Part shown: positions 1 through 12,200 of the stretch, piece by piece
Layout: every line of letters starts with the position of its first letter
Numbering within the stretch: the first letter of the stretch is position 1
NCBI GenBank assembly: GCA_018062515.1
Contig: JAGOSC010000055.1
Coordinates: forward strand, 1 to 15,824
DNA length: 15,824 nucleotides
Reading direction: 5' to 3'
Origin: Candidatus Omnitrophota bacterium
GTDB taxonomy: Bacteria; Omnitrophota; Gorgyraeia; Zapsychrales; Zapsychraceae
Made by a program: the position numbers and the translations under genes
The notes under the pieces: generated by a model
Database searches by the model: none
What the model was told of the DNA's origin: nothing
The model's input: the letters and a program-made list of their open reading frames with translations, nothing else

Positions 1-230
1 ATCAACAGGCGGGCCGCGAGGATCAGCAGAAACAATTTCCTCTTTAGGCGGAGCCTGGCTAGGATTGCTTTCAACCAAGCCTCCCTTATATATAAGAGAA
101 GGCAGCGGTGGAGTTTTCACTGGAACACCCGCCGGCATGATGTTTTGATCAAACTTATTAATATCCACCGGAGCTTTTTTAAGAGCTGGATCTTGATCAT
201 CGGTCGGAGCGTTAAGCGTTGTAGTCTCAG
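1..230 (-). repeat. Pro-rich tail running off the window
   Basis: Residues about 5198 to 5274. Rich in Pro, Asp, Ala and Val (NAPTDDQDPAL, MPAGVPVKTPPLPSL, PSQAPPKEE, DPRGPPVD). No stop codon is reached, so the protein continues beyond position 1. The composition suggests another spacer, ahead of a further domain or the C-terminus. Confidence 0.5.
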
Positions 231-3200
231 CTTCCAGTTTTTCGACTATGATCAAAACCGGATCCCAATTTTTGTAAGTCGGAATTTCTTTTTTCCTTAA
301 CTTATCCCCAAATTTGCCCCATTCCTGAGATCTATAGAAAATTCTTTTAGCCATTTCTGTTAACATGGCTTTATCACCCATCTTAATCTTGCCTTCATAA
401 TAAGCTAAATAAGCTGAGTCACTTGGATCACCGGCTGTACGTTTAGTGAATCGTTCATCGGTATTCTTGGTCATGGAAGAGCTGACAAAAACCGTAGAAC
501 CTCGTTTTCCAATTTTTATAACGATTGGCTCCTGGTTCACATCCGGCTGTTCAATAATTTTTATCGTTTCAACTTTAGATATTTCGCGGATTTTTTCTAC
601 CGGTTTAATTGCTGAAGGTAAAGCAATCGATGTAGTTTCAGTCTGAATCGACAAAGTTGGTTCGTCTATAATTTTAGTGGTGGTTCTAACATCTTTTGGA
701 AGCAATGGAATATTTGAAACATTTTCAGATTCAAAACTACCCATCTCTTTTAATCCCTTAACTTCTTTTAACCCTGTCGGCGTGACTTTTACCGGAGCAT
801 CGCTGAAAGTATTACCGATATCCATCTGTCCACCCTTTTTAATAACCGGTATGCTGGATGGAACATAAATCTCTGTTGATTTATCGACGATCGGACGTTC
901 GATTTCCTTCGAGTCATTGACTTGTCCGCGGGCTTGCGTAACAATTTGAATCGCTTCATTGATACTAATCGTTTCATTGTTATTTCCTAATCGTTCAATC
1001 AATCGAATAAAGCCGCCCATGCCCGTTATATTAATAAGTTCTTTTTTCTCATATTCCGCTCTTAAAACATCAAGCATGACAGGATCGTTAGCAATATCTT
1101 CACTGACAATCAAAATTTGCTTTCCATTTAACTCAACAATTTCATAAATTTTTTGCCGAGGTTCGCCGAACCATTGAATAATTTCTTTAGCTGACAAAAC
1201 TTTGATGTATTTAACTTTCGGCGTCATGCTTTCAGCGATATTAAATACTAAAGGATATTGTGTTTTTGTATCTACTTGTCCAGGGTGATCAAATTCTTGT
1301 GAGGCAATCAAGAAAGGCATGAATTCTTCAGGTCCGACGATTTTCAAGAATTCACGGATTTCCATTTTACTTGCGTCGGAAATTTTAAACCGTATTCCTT
1401 CATTCATGATGAGAATGCTATTTTGTTTCTTAATATCTTCGGCTTTCACAATTTCCCATGTTTCAGAATGGCGATAAACTAATTTTCCATCCTCTAAAAG
1501 ACCGACGACGACCGGACGATCGGGCTGCTCTTTCTTAATTTCTCTCGCTAAATTTTTAGCCGAAGTATTGTTGTCAACTTTTACGATGGAAACAGCCTTG
1601 TTATTGCGGATGCTTTCCATTTGTGAGCTGGATAACATAGCTGAATCAATATTGCGGACAGATACGACTGGAGTTCGTTTTGTTTTATCTGTTCCCCATC
1701 TTTGAGCTAAGTTTATGACTTTAATAAATGTCTCAGCTTTTTGATTATAATATTTAACCAACTCTTCGTCTCCAGTAGCATGCCGTAGCTCATTTGTATT
1801 TATACTTTCTTCCGTTTTGTCATATACGACGATATCAAGGAAGGCCTTAAATTCATTCTGGGTGGGTTTCTTCATAGTGAAGGCATCAAAATCAAATATT
1901 CGAATTTTTTCCTTATGGTCCCAACCTACATTGCCGAATGTTAAATCCGAATTATATACGCCCATGTCCACCATATCTGAAAGCATTGCAAAATATTGAT
2001 TAATCATTTTCTTAGCTTTAGTTCTAAATTTCCTTTGGTCTGGATACTGAGCTTTCAGCGCGGACAATGTTGTGACAATTTCGGAAATAAAGACAGGTTT
2101 TTTAGCATCTTGCTTGGTTCTATTTGTTATCAATGGAGCTAAACCTTTTTCCCCTTCAATATAATCCGTCGGAACAAAATATCGGCCCACATGACTCATA
2201 ATAATTTCCCATGAAGCCTTATCTATGTCATTCGTCGGAATATGAATAGCCACATTCTTTCCTAGATACGTTTCCATGTAAACGCCTGTTTGGACCCGCT
2301 TAAATTCTTCTTTGGCAATTTGCTTCTTGGATGGATTTTTCCAATCACCCAACATGGCTGAATCTTTTGTACCGTTCAAAGCCTTGAAATCTTGAACCAT
2401 TTCATTAAATTGCTGATCCGTAACCATGGTTGATTCAGCGGCTTGTTCTAATTCCTGACGTTTTTCGTCGAGATAATGAACGTTGGCATCTCCTAGAACT
2501 GATGTTTTTCCTATTTCGGTATCCATAGCTTTAATAGCGTTCATTCGATCTTGTAATAAATATTTCGGCCCTTCCGGCATATATCGTGACAAAGAGTCTG
2601 TAGGAATTTTCTTTTGATATATTTGATGCAATTTATAATCAACAACTTTTCCGGTATTCAAATCTGATATCAAACTTCCCTTATAGTTAAGCTTTCCGGA
2701 CAGTTTTTGGAAAACATCTAATCGAGCCACCGGAGCAATAGCTTTACCATCGGCATTAAAAATCATTTTTCCGTCTTTAAGAATCAAAGAGCCGCCTTCT
2801 TGTAAACTAGCTTCCATATTTGTCATAAAATCAACCTGCTCTGCAGGAGTCATATGATCAATCACAAAGCTGGCTTCAATGCCTCCAATATTGACTGTCT
2901 TACTAAAGGCTGGAAATTCTTTATAAGAAACTAATCCAATTCCCGCGTCATTAAGATCTTTCTTTAATGGATCATATTTAATTTTGAAACCATTCACTTC
3001 TGTTTTACCTTGTTCATATGCTTCCAGTAAGTTTTCCGGACTGACTCGAGCAAATACATATTTTGTAATTTCACTGAATAATCTGGTATTCTTGACTGTC
3101 TCCTCTGTTTCAACTGAACCTTTTCGCACATATTTTAAGTCTTCAGAAACCGCAATTGTTTGTATTCTTTCATAGCCTTGATATACATAGCGGGCGGCTA

Positions 3201-6200
3201 CTTCACTCACCATGCCAGGCAATTTATTTTTTGTGACTATTAAAAATATTTCCGTAGGTTCAATCCTGTCACCGATAACATAACTCACTCTTTTTCGGAT
3301 TTGTTTCAACAGGTCAGAATCATCAGCCTTATTTTTTGAATCATATAAAGGAATGTAAGCTAATGGGATTTTCTTCTCGACAGCGACAAAGTCAATTTTT
3401 CTATTAATACTTTCACCGGCCCATTTTAAGGCTATCGCATCGGCAGCACCATATCCGGGACCAATGTTGACAAATACCGATTTTTCCAAGTTTTCAGATT
3501 GAAAGTCAAGGCCAGCTTTCTTTGACCATTCCTCAAAGATCGGTGCTGCAATAATGCCTCTATGCAGATCTTCGTTCCTGCTGGAATCCGTTCTTGTCGT
3601 TCTTGGGTTAACGTGAACTGGATCTATCGTTTCCCGCAATTCCGGGAGCACGTCTTTAAATTTTCTATTTTGTTCTACAGCTTTTACCATTGTTTGCTCG
3701 AAAGGTATCGCTGTTTCGCCAAATGAAAGAATCGCTGAATCTTTCTTCACAACTTTTTTAGAATCGATTGGGTCGTCCGTAAAGTCAGAATGATTCACCG
3801 GTGATACAGCCGTAGTTTTACGATAATCAAGATCTTCGCTTTTATTTTTTGCATAATATTCTAACGGTTTTTCAAAAATTTTATCCATTTCTTCGTAGTA
3901 ATACTTTAACGTTTCCGTGTCTGCTCCGAACTTTTTGAATGAGCGTAGATTCATGTCGTATAGGACATCATAATACGAATCTACAAGTACATAGTCGCCG
4001 GTTAATAATTCCTCGCCTCTCGGTTTTTGAAGGGTAAATCCTTCAAAATCAAACATATTCAAATGTCCTTGTTCATCTAGACCAGCATTTTTTATTATCC
4101 CGTCTGTAATATATATTTCATTACTCAACATATACTTCGTCATCTCTGCAAATTCATCAATCACCACTTTAAATTTGTCTTGAAGCTCTTTCCCCTTATA
4201 TTTTTTATTTAATTCCTCAAACGGGTCGACAATCTCCTTAGAAACAAATATTTGTACGAATCCGTTCTCAATAGCTAATTGTGATTTCGGGAAAGCCTTG
4301 ATAAGATCATCATCGACTTTAACCCTAACCATGGTGGTCGGAGCAAAATATGGACCCATTAAATCCATGACAAGATCCGTTGATTCTTTATCAAATTTTC
4401 CGGCATTCGGAACATGGATAAAGAATTTTTTTCCTGAATTATTTTCTATCATATAAGTTTCCAAAGAATCGCCTTCTCTAACATGCTTCGGCGTATGCGT
4501 TTTTAAGATCCTGGCCAATTGACTCTTGGTAAATACAGCATCCTTTCTAATCTTAGAAACGGCCGACGTGCGGCCATTACTTACAGATATATCATTAATC
4601 ACGACTTGCCCGGCTTGACCATTCTTGCTTGCTTTTATCGATTTAGTATCTTGTCCATTGGCTTGGGCTACAGTCAAATCCAAATCTTGAACGGGACTGG
4701 CCGCAGATTGTAAACTTAAATCTTTTTCCCAAACAGAATTAAAATAGTCTTTGGTAAAGACGATTTTGGCTCTTCGGTCATAGTAATCCGCCACTTCTTT
4801 ACCAACATTAGCTCCTAAAAGTAATCTCAAATTGAAGCTTTCGTTATCGGCTTTATTTCCTCTCCTAAACATAGCCGTTAAATGCTCGTCGGTAGGGTTC
4901 AAATTGAAGTTTCCATAATCGAACATTCGGATTTGACCCTTTCGGTCTATGCCTATGTTTTTAAACGTCATATCTGTATTAAATATGCCCATTCTCAGCA
5001 TATTCGTATACATATTAAAATACTGATCAATAGCTTTTTTAGCATGGACGGTATATTCAGCCTTATTGCGATATTGTGTTCTTAATTGTTCAAAATAATT
5101 CCGAGGCTGTTCTGACACATCTCGAGGATCCAGCGGGCCTTGATAAATAAATGGCGTGACTTCTTCAGCAATAAGGACGCCATTTACTTTCGTGGTTGGG
5201 GCAATATATTTACCAAATAAATCAACAGCAATGCGGATGGATTCATTGGTATTAATATCTCCTCGAAAAGCATGGACAAATAATTTAGCCTCGGGAATGT
5301 AATAAACATCGCGAGGAGCGGTATCATCCCCTGGTTCTTTAATCTTAATGGCCTTTCCACTACTAATAAGGGTAGCTACGTTAGATAATTCATTTAGATC
5401 AAAACTTGGAAGTGTCTTCTCTATAATAGTGTTATCAGACACTAATGGTAAAGTTGTAACCGGAGTTATATTTATTCCTGGATTAACAGCTGGTATATTG
5501 ATTATCGTAGAAGCATTTTCTAAACTGTTGATTTTTACCGCTTCTTCAATTTTGACCGTTTCTTTATTCACAAGAGCGGCTGAATCTTTTTTCACTTCGT
5601 TTTCGAAATTATTAATTGTTACCGCGCCGCCAAGAATCGCGGTATCGATTGTGCTGGAAGCGATTTTGACACTTACCGGCTTAATTTCATTCTTCGTTTC
5701 TGCAGAAATATCATTAATCTTGACTTGCCATGCCTGGGCCGCGCTATCCATGATCGTCGTCATTAACGGTTCTAATGTTGGATCTTTTGTTCGGAAATGT
5801 TCATTGACCTCGGCAACCGATTTACCGTCTAGTTTAAAGTCAAAAAATTCTTTAATAAGTCCGGCTAAAGCCAAGGTATAAACCGGAGATTTAAATTGTT
5901 GTAAATCGAATGATTTCAATTCTTTTGTATCAAAGTAACCTAGCATAAAACGTTTAATCGGTAAGTCAGCATCGTTCATAAACGATTTAATATAATTATT
6001 TACCGCATTGACATTGCTGCCTTGGTATGTTTGAGCGAGCGTTTCTTCCATCTTTTTAAGAACATCGGAAGTTCTCCCAAAGACATATTCGGCTTCGGTT
6101 TCTGGTTCAGCGGCGGTTTCAAGATCGTACATCATCATGGTTCCATTAGCTGATTGGCCAAAGTTTTGGAAATGAGGATTTTTGTGGACAATACCCGCGT

Positions 6201-9200
6201 CATGCAGGCGGCGGAGAATTTTTCCTATAGAATAATCCATTTCCCCGAATGTTTGATAATCTTTGGCAATTAAATCATCGCTTACGGTTCCAATTTGAGA
6301 TGCTAAATTAAGAGCCTTAATTTGTGTGATGGCCCGCTCTGAATTATCTTCGTCGGCAAAAACCAAAAATCCTAACTCTTGTCCATCAAATGATTGAACA
6401 CCTTCGGTGAATTGACCGACCAAAAGAACTTCCGGCACAGGTATACCGGCTTTTCCGGCTTTTTCTGTCATCCTGGCCTCAAGTTCGGCTGACTCTTTTG
6501 TCATACCACCGTCAAGCACTTCATATGCCGGAACAGATTTAAATCGTCCGTCATTGTCAACAAATACATAATTCTTAGCCTGGGTATAAAGACTATTTGG
6601 ATCTTTAGAATCATCGTAAGCCTTTAGATCTGACGGATCAAAATTAACCCCTTTAACACGAATCTTAGAAATTTCTTTTCCATTAATTTCAAATTTCTCA
6701 TTTTCGGGAAGAAGAATGGAATTTGATCGTCCTGTGTTCAATTTTTTTACTTGAGATATCTTCGCAATAATATTCTTAACAACGCCTTCGGAGATTCCTT
6801 CACGAGGCAAAACCATCATGTTATCGGCTTTATAGGTTTGACCGGATAAATCATTTTGGGATACATTCTTTGATATTAACGGAAGCGTTATATTGGGTGT
6901 ATTGATTGGAGCAATATTTGAATTATTTGGTAATGCAGGAATATCAAGCGGGGCGATATTTAATTCGTCTGTCGGCCCGGCTCTTGGTCCAACGGATTCA
7001 ATTACAATTTTTGGTTCTGATATTTCTTCATTGCTCGTTGTGGCTACAGATTGTTTCGTTTCTATATTATTATTTACGAAATTAAGATCATTAATTGCTT
7101 TTACCGCCCCGCCGCTTGCTAACTTAGCTGAAGCCATCAATGGTTTATTTGTGTTCTTAATATTTATTGATAGTTGGCTCACTTCTTGAACGTTGATGTT
7201 TTTCAAATAAGCATCCGTCAATGTCACTTTTAATGCAGGTGACATTCCCTTGATTTTTCCCGCCACTTCGACTGGAACTTGACCTTCTATCGATTCTACA
7301 TTAAACCAGCCAGCGGCCTTCCCAAATGCGAGCCATTTATAATCGTTGATGCTGACCGTATTTTCGGATTCTTTCCCCATAATATCGCTGTCATTTGTAA
7401 ACGCGTCGCTATGGTCTTTCGTAACATATACAGGCTGATTACCTTTCAACATCATGGCCTTCACTAATAAAATCAGCCCATATTCCTTATGATCTCTCGG
7501 AACATAAATAGCATCATAGTTCAATCCACTTTTATCTTTATTATCAAATAAATAAATCGACGCCAACACATCATCAGGATTGCCTTCCTTATATAAGTCA
7601 ATTGAATTGGCTCCCTTCTCCACATACATGCCTTGCGGAATAACAGGGATAATTTTTTCTGTCTCAATTTGTTTCGTAAAATAATTGATCTCGTTTAAAT
7701 AATACTTTTCAAAGGCACTACCCTCAAGGTCAGGCGCTTCCTTCCTTAGATACAGGCTATATTTTAGGTCCGTTCCGTAGTTGGCTTGAATAAAATTGAT
7801 CACTTTTTCTTGTACTTCTTTAGGCAGTTTCTTGCTGATTGAGCCTGTATGCAAAGTTTCATATAAACCTGTTAAATTTTTAACCGCTAAATCAGGATTA
7901 TCAAGATTGGATTTTACCAGCTCCACATTAAATTGAACAAGCTCCGCACGCTTCTCTTGAGGCATTATTTTAAATTGTGATATTAATTTACTTCCAATGC
8001 CTCTTAAATGCTCTTTATCTATGATTAATCCTTTCTTTTCCATCAAAGAAAGGGTTTTGAATATTTCTGGAGCGTCTTTCTTAGCATTCAAACCAAGTTC
8101 GACAAAAACCGGCCAATATGTTTTAAATTTATCTTTCTTTTTGGCGTCAAATGTTTGCTGTAAGCCTCGGATGCTGTATAAAACATCAGCCGTTTCGGCC
8201 TCATTATAAAGCACATTTAATTCATCAAATTTCTCTCTAAAAATTTCTTTATCCGTGATAATCCCTTTCATAGAAGCTAAAACTTTAATGAAAGATCTAG
8301 TAATAGGAGCGTTTGATATTCCCCGCGCTTCATCTTCTTCTAATAATTCAGACCAATCATCAAATGTAGAATACTCAAGCATTTCTCTCTCATTTTTCGA
8401 CAAATTCTTCCAAGACTTTCCTATCTGCGCCCCTAATATTTCTTGATAATTTAAATGTGTAATCGGACGTACGCTGAAAGTTTTATTATAACTAGAGTCA
8501 ATATTTACGAAACTACGATCCCCTGCGGCAATTTTCTCATATATTATATCTTGGACCCTTTCCCCATCCTTAACTAAAGATGCGCTGATTCCAAGAATAA
8601 TTTCAGGGCGTTCTTTTCCTTCGTTAGTTACAAAAGCTTCCAAGATTTCTTTCGTCTCTTCCGGAAAAACCTTAACCGCTTTAACACTTACATCCATATC
8701 TGCATAACCTCTTATAGCTTCTAGAACGCCAGGAAGTGAAAGTTTTCCTCCTATTTTTTCATTGAATATCGAATTCTTTACCGACGAGGATGCAATTTCT
8801 GACGGAATCGCTACTTTTATAGATTTTTTGGAACCAACATATATTTTCTTAATCTCATCCATCTCGTTTAAGTTCTGATTCATTATTGCGGCATATTTTT
8901 TCAACTCGGGCTTCTTTTCAAAAATATCATTATTTTGACCAAGTCTTACAAACTCTAAATCTTTAGGTTTATTATTTTTGATATTTAATTCTCTAGCTTC
9001 TTTGGCCGTAGCTGTTCCTTTAATAAGCTCTAATCCGTCGCCGATATCTTCACCATGCACACGCGCATCCGCGCTTGCTGATATAACTTTATAAACCAGC
9101 TCTCCTTGTTCTAATTTGGCTATAGTTTTCGCGGTTGAAATAGCTTTATTTTCCAACTCAGAAACCCATTCTTGCGCATTCACCTCAGTTTTTACGTATG

Positions 9201-12200
9201 AGTTAACAAAAGCATTAAATAATATTTTAAATTCTTCCGGTTTAACTGTGAAGGTCGTTCCGTCAGCTGTATTTGGCAACAAACTCTTCGGAAGTTTTTT
9301 GTTCTCGGTTAATGCGTTTTGTAATTCCGCTATAAAATTTTTATTTGGTAATTTGAATTCAATTGAATCAATAGTCGAATTTTCCACATTCACATTGATT
9401 TTATTGATCGTAAGAACAGCCAGATTTTTGTTAATATCTATGGATTTAACTGATTCTGCTTTGCCTTTCTTTTGTTTATTCTCGACCAGAACATAGTCAT
9501 TGCCTATCATCAGTTGCTCTGCACCATTTTCCACTTTGACAGTTTTGACCTCTGTTCCTGCAGGAATTTCGAAGCCTCCAAATATTTCCCTTCTCATCAC
9601 TTTATTATCAGCTGTTAAGGCTAAAATGTAATTTTCTTTCCCGAATTGAACGATCTTGTATTGATCTGCTTTTAACTGAGAAATTACGCCCGGGTTTGCA
9701 AAGGTCAACATGGCTTTGTCACCGGCGGTTGAAACATTACCGCCTTTATTTATCGACGAGGCTTTCTTAACTTTAACTAAATCAGCTGGTTTTTCAAAAT
9801 AGTATTTCCTGTCTTCCAAAGAAAGTTCGCCTACTGATTTAACAGAATCGCTAAAACCGCCAATCTTCTTTACTTCTTCAATCGATATTTTATCGGTCGG
9901 AATATCGGTTCTTAATTGCGCGCCGGGTTTTAATAATGCGGTCAATTGTTTTAGATGTTCCTTATTTCTTGGAGTGTTGGCTGTTTTTTCATTCTCTTGA
10001 AATTGACGAGCGTCACTTAAGGCAATACTATAAGGATTTATTTCCGTTTTATATCCGGTTTCTACCGCATTTTGCTCCAAGAAATAATACAATCCTAAAT
10101 GACTGAAAATTCCGTCCAATCGACCATTTTGAATGTACTTATGTATAAACTCCGGCGTATCCCAGATAAAATCAATACCTTCCATATCCTTGGCTTTTTC
10201 CCATCCCGAATGATATTCATCAGAATATCCAATCAGCCGAACATTTTTAATTCCCAACTTATCTAGTTGTCCTCTTAATTCAAATAATCTTCTTCCTTCG
10301 GCTGCTCCCCAATAGAGAATCTCGATCATTTCTTCCGGTAAATCAGAAGCGTTACGCTTCTTCACGAGAGCCTGAATATATTTCATCATGCCTAAACCAA
10401 TTTCTTCCGAGTTAGAAAACGTCTTCGGCCATCTTTGAGACTGAATAAATACAGCCTTTCCTTTTTCATCGCGAGTTATTCGAGTTTTATTACTTTCCTT
10501 GCTTCGAATTTTCGCCGCTTGATTCGTCATGACATCGCCATCAGCCTTCAGAGCGAGCATGGCAAAATCTTTTTTAATGGTAGATTTATTTGAGGCCAAA
10601 TTAGCTCGATCGTCGCTGTTAACAGAGTCGACGCTTATTAATGACATCTTAGTTGGCATCGGAGCATTTTTTTCAGTAATTACTAATGGTCGTACAGGAA
10701 GCGCCAACATATCTTTGGTTAAATCTGCTGGTGCCGGTAATAATAATTTTTGCTCTACTCCTAATCTAGGGAATACAGGGTTGATCATTTCTGAATTTAT
10801 TTTGATTGTGTTAAATGCGTTAAATAACGATACCTGTAATTTTGAAACGGGTATATTGGTTCCAATCATTTGTTCGGTAAAGAAATCTTTTTTGACAATG
10901 CTTGGTAATTTATTAGCTGGTTTGTTTTCTCCACGCCACGCGACAATAATCGGGGTGCCTTTAGCATACTCTGTTGACGGATAACCGCTTAAATCTTCAT
11001 CGGCATAAATCCTAAACTTATCTAATCCAGCATCATTCAACATTTTAATAACATTATTGTAGACATTTTCTTCAGTATCCGCTTGGTTAAGCCGAACGAT
11101 AACCATTCCTTTACTATCTTTGCGTAATAGATTTCCTATATTTGCTTTAATTTCACTCAGCATTCCTAAATAAGGAGCGTTAAAAGTAAGTACATCATAG
11201 CTATTTTTGAAATTAGGATTTTGAGACGCTTCTTTTAACGTTAATTTTCTAAATTCTCCCTTTCGATTATCGGTAATTGTTGCGCCCGTCACTTGTTTTA
11301 AATGTTCCTCTAAATTCACTAATTTCTTTGTTCGGCCTTCCGCTTGACTTTCTTGCGATGCTGCATTCTTCGGTGTAATCCCAATTGCTATTGTCACTTT
11401 TTTCTGATCGTCTGATATGCTATTCACTCTTCCGACTTCTTTCCACTCTTGAACCATTTCTGACACATTTTGAGGTTTCTCGAAAGTAATCTCTATTTGA
11501 TTATTTCCAGAACTTGTTCGGTTTATGATCACTTCCGCCACCGGTTTTCCAGTCATTATGGTTGTTATTATTCCGGCTGATTCCTGGCTGATTTCATCTC
11601 CGCCATTAGCTAAATCAGGATCGATTCCGGTAACCCGGCCGAAAATATGTTTGGCCTCATCAGCATTAACCATGCTCTCAACAAATTTACCTTTACCAGA
11701 TCCTCCATCCAAAATAGCGAGATTATGCGCGTCTGCCCCCCAGTATTCTTCAAATATGTCGGGAACGGTCGTCGGTTGACCAGCATTACCATTTTTCTGG
11801 GCGTTCGCATTAATCTTTCTTACTTCATTATTAAGATCAAATTTGTTATTAATATACGCAGCCTGTACTGGCGTTGAACTCAAATTCGCATTGTCTTTAG
11901 TAATTCCATTAGTTTCAACCGCGCCGCCGGTTAAAGTCACGCTTGATAATTTGGCGGAATCAATATTCATTTCAGGTGTAAATGACACTTTGGTAAACTT
12001 GCCTATCCCTTCTTTTCTCTTGTATTCCCCGCCCATTTCATCAGCCGTGTTCAATCCTTTATGTTTCCCTGCCCAATCAATTGGAACATCATAAGGATCC
12101 ACCTTTTGCGGATTGGCCGTATCCCACACTTCAAATGTCTTTTTATTTTGATCAAAATATACATAAATCGGCCTTTCAAATTTCATTTGACTACCATGAC

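Noticed and set aside
230..425. DSAYL (406-420) and DKAML (361-375) as ordinary linker motifs
   Set aside because: I kept them in the count but not as confident members, because they lie in a segment that looks folded and may match by chance.
5348..5881. A 177-codon + strand open frame, the longest on that strand
   Set aside because: It is antisense to linker 6, the C-end of the APH/kinase-like domain and the start of copy A. Its protein is hydrophobic Ser/Ile/Val-rich, as expected from the complement of Lys/Asn/Asp-rich coding sequence. No ribosome binding site or family is evident.
7440..7480. Short hydrophobic phrase GLILLVKAMM as a possible membrane segment
   Set aside because: Too short and interrupted by Lys, in an alpha/beta context. 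It fits a buried helix better than a membrane span.
10529..10984. A 151-codon + strand open frame
   Set aside because: Antisense shadow of linker 3 and the end of methyltransferase-like domain 1, which are supported by motifs in the main frame.
11610..11810. A 66-codon minus-strand open frame
   Set aside because: It overlaps, in another frame, the motif I and motif II region of methyltransferase-like domain 1, which has clear domain sequence in the main frame.
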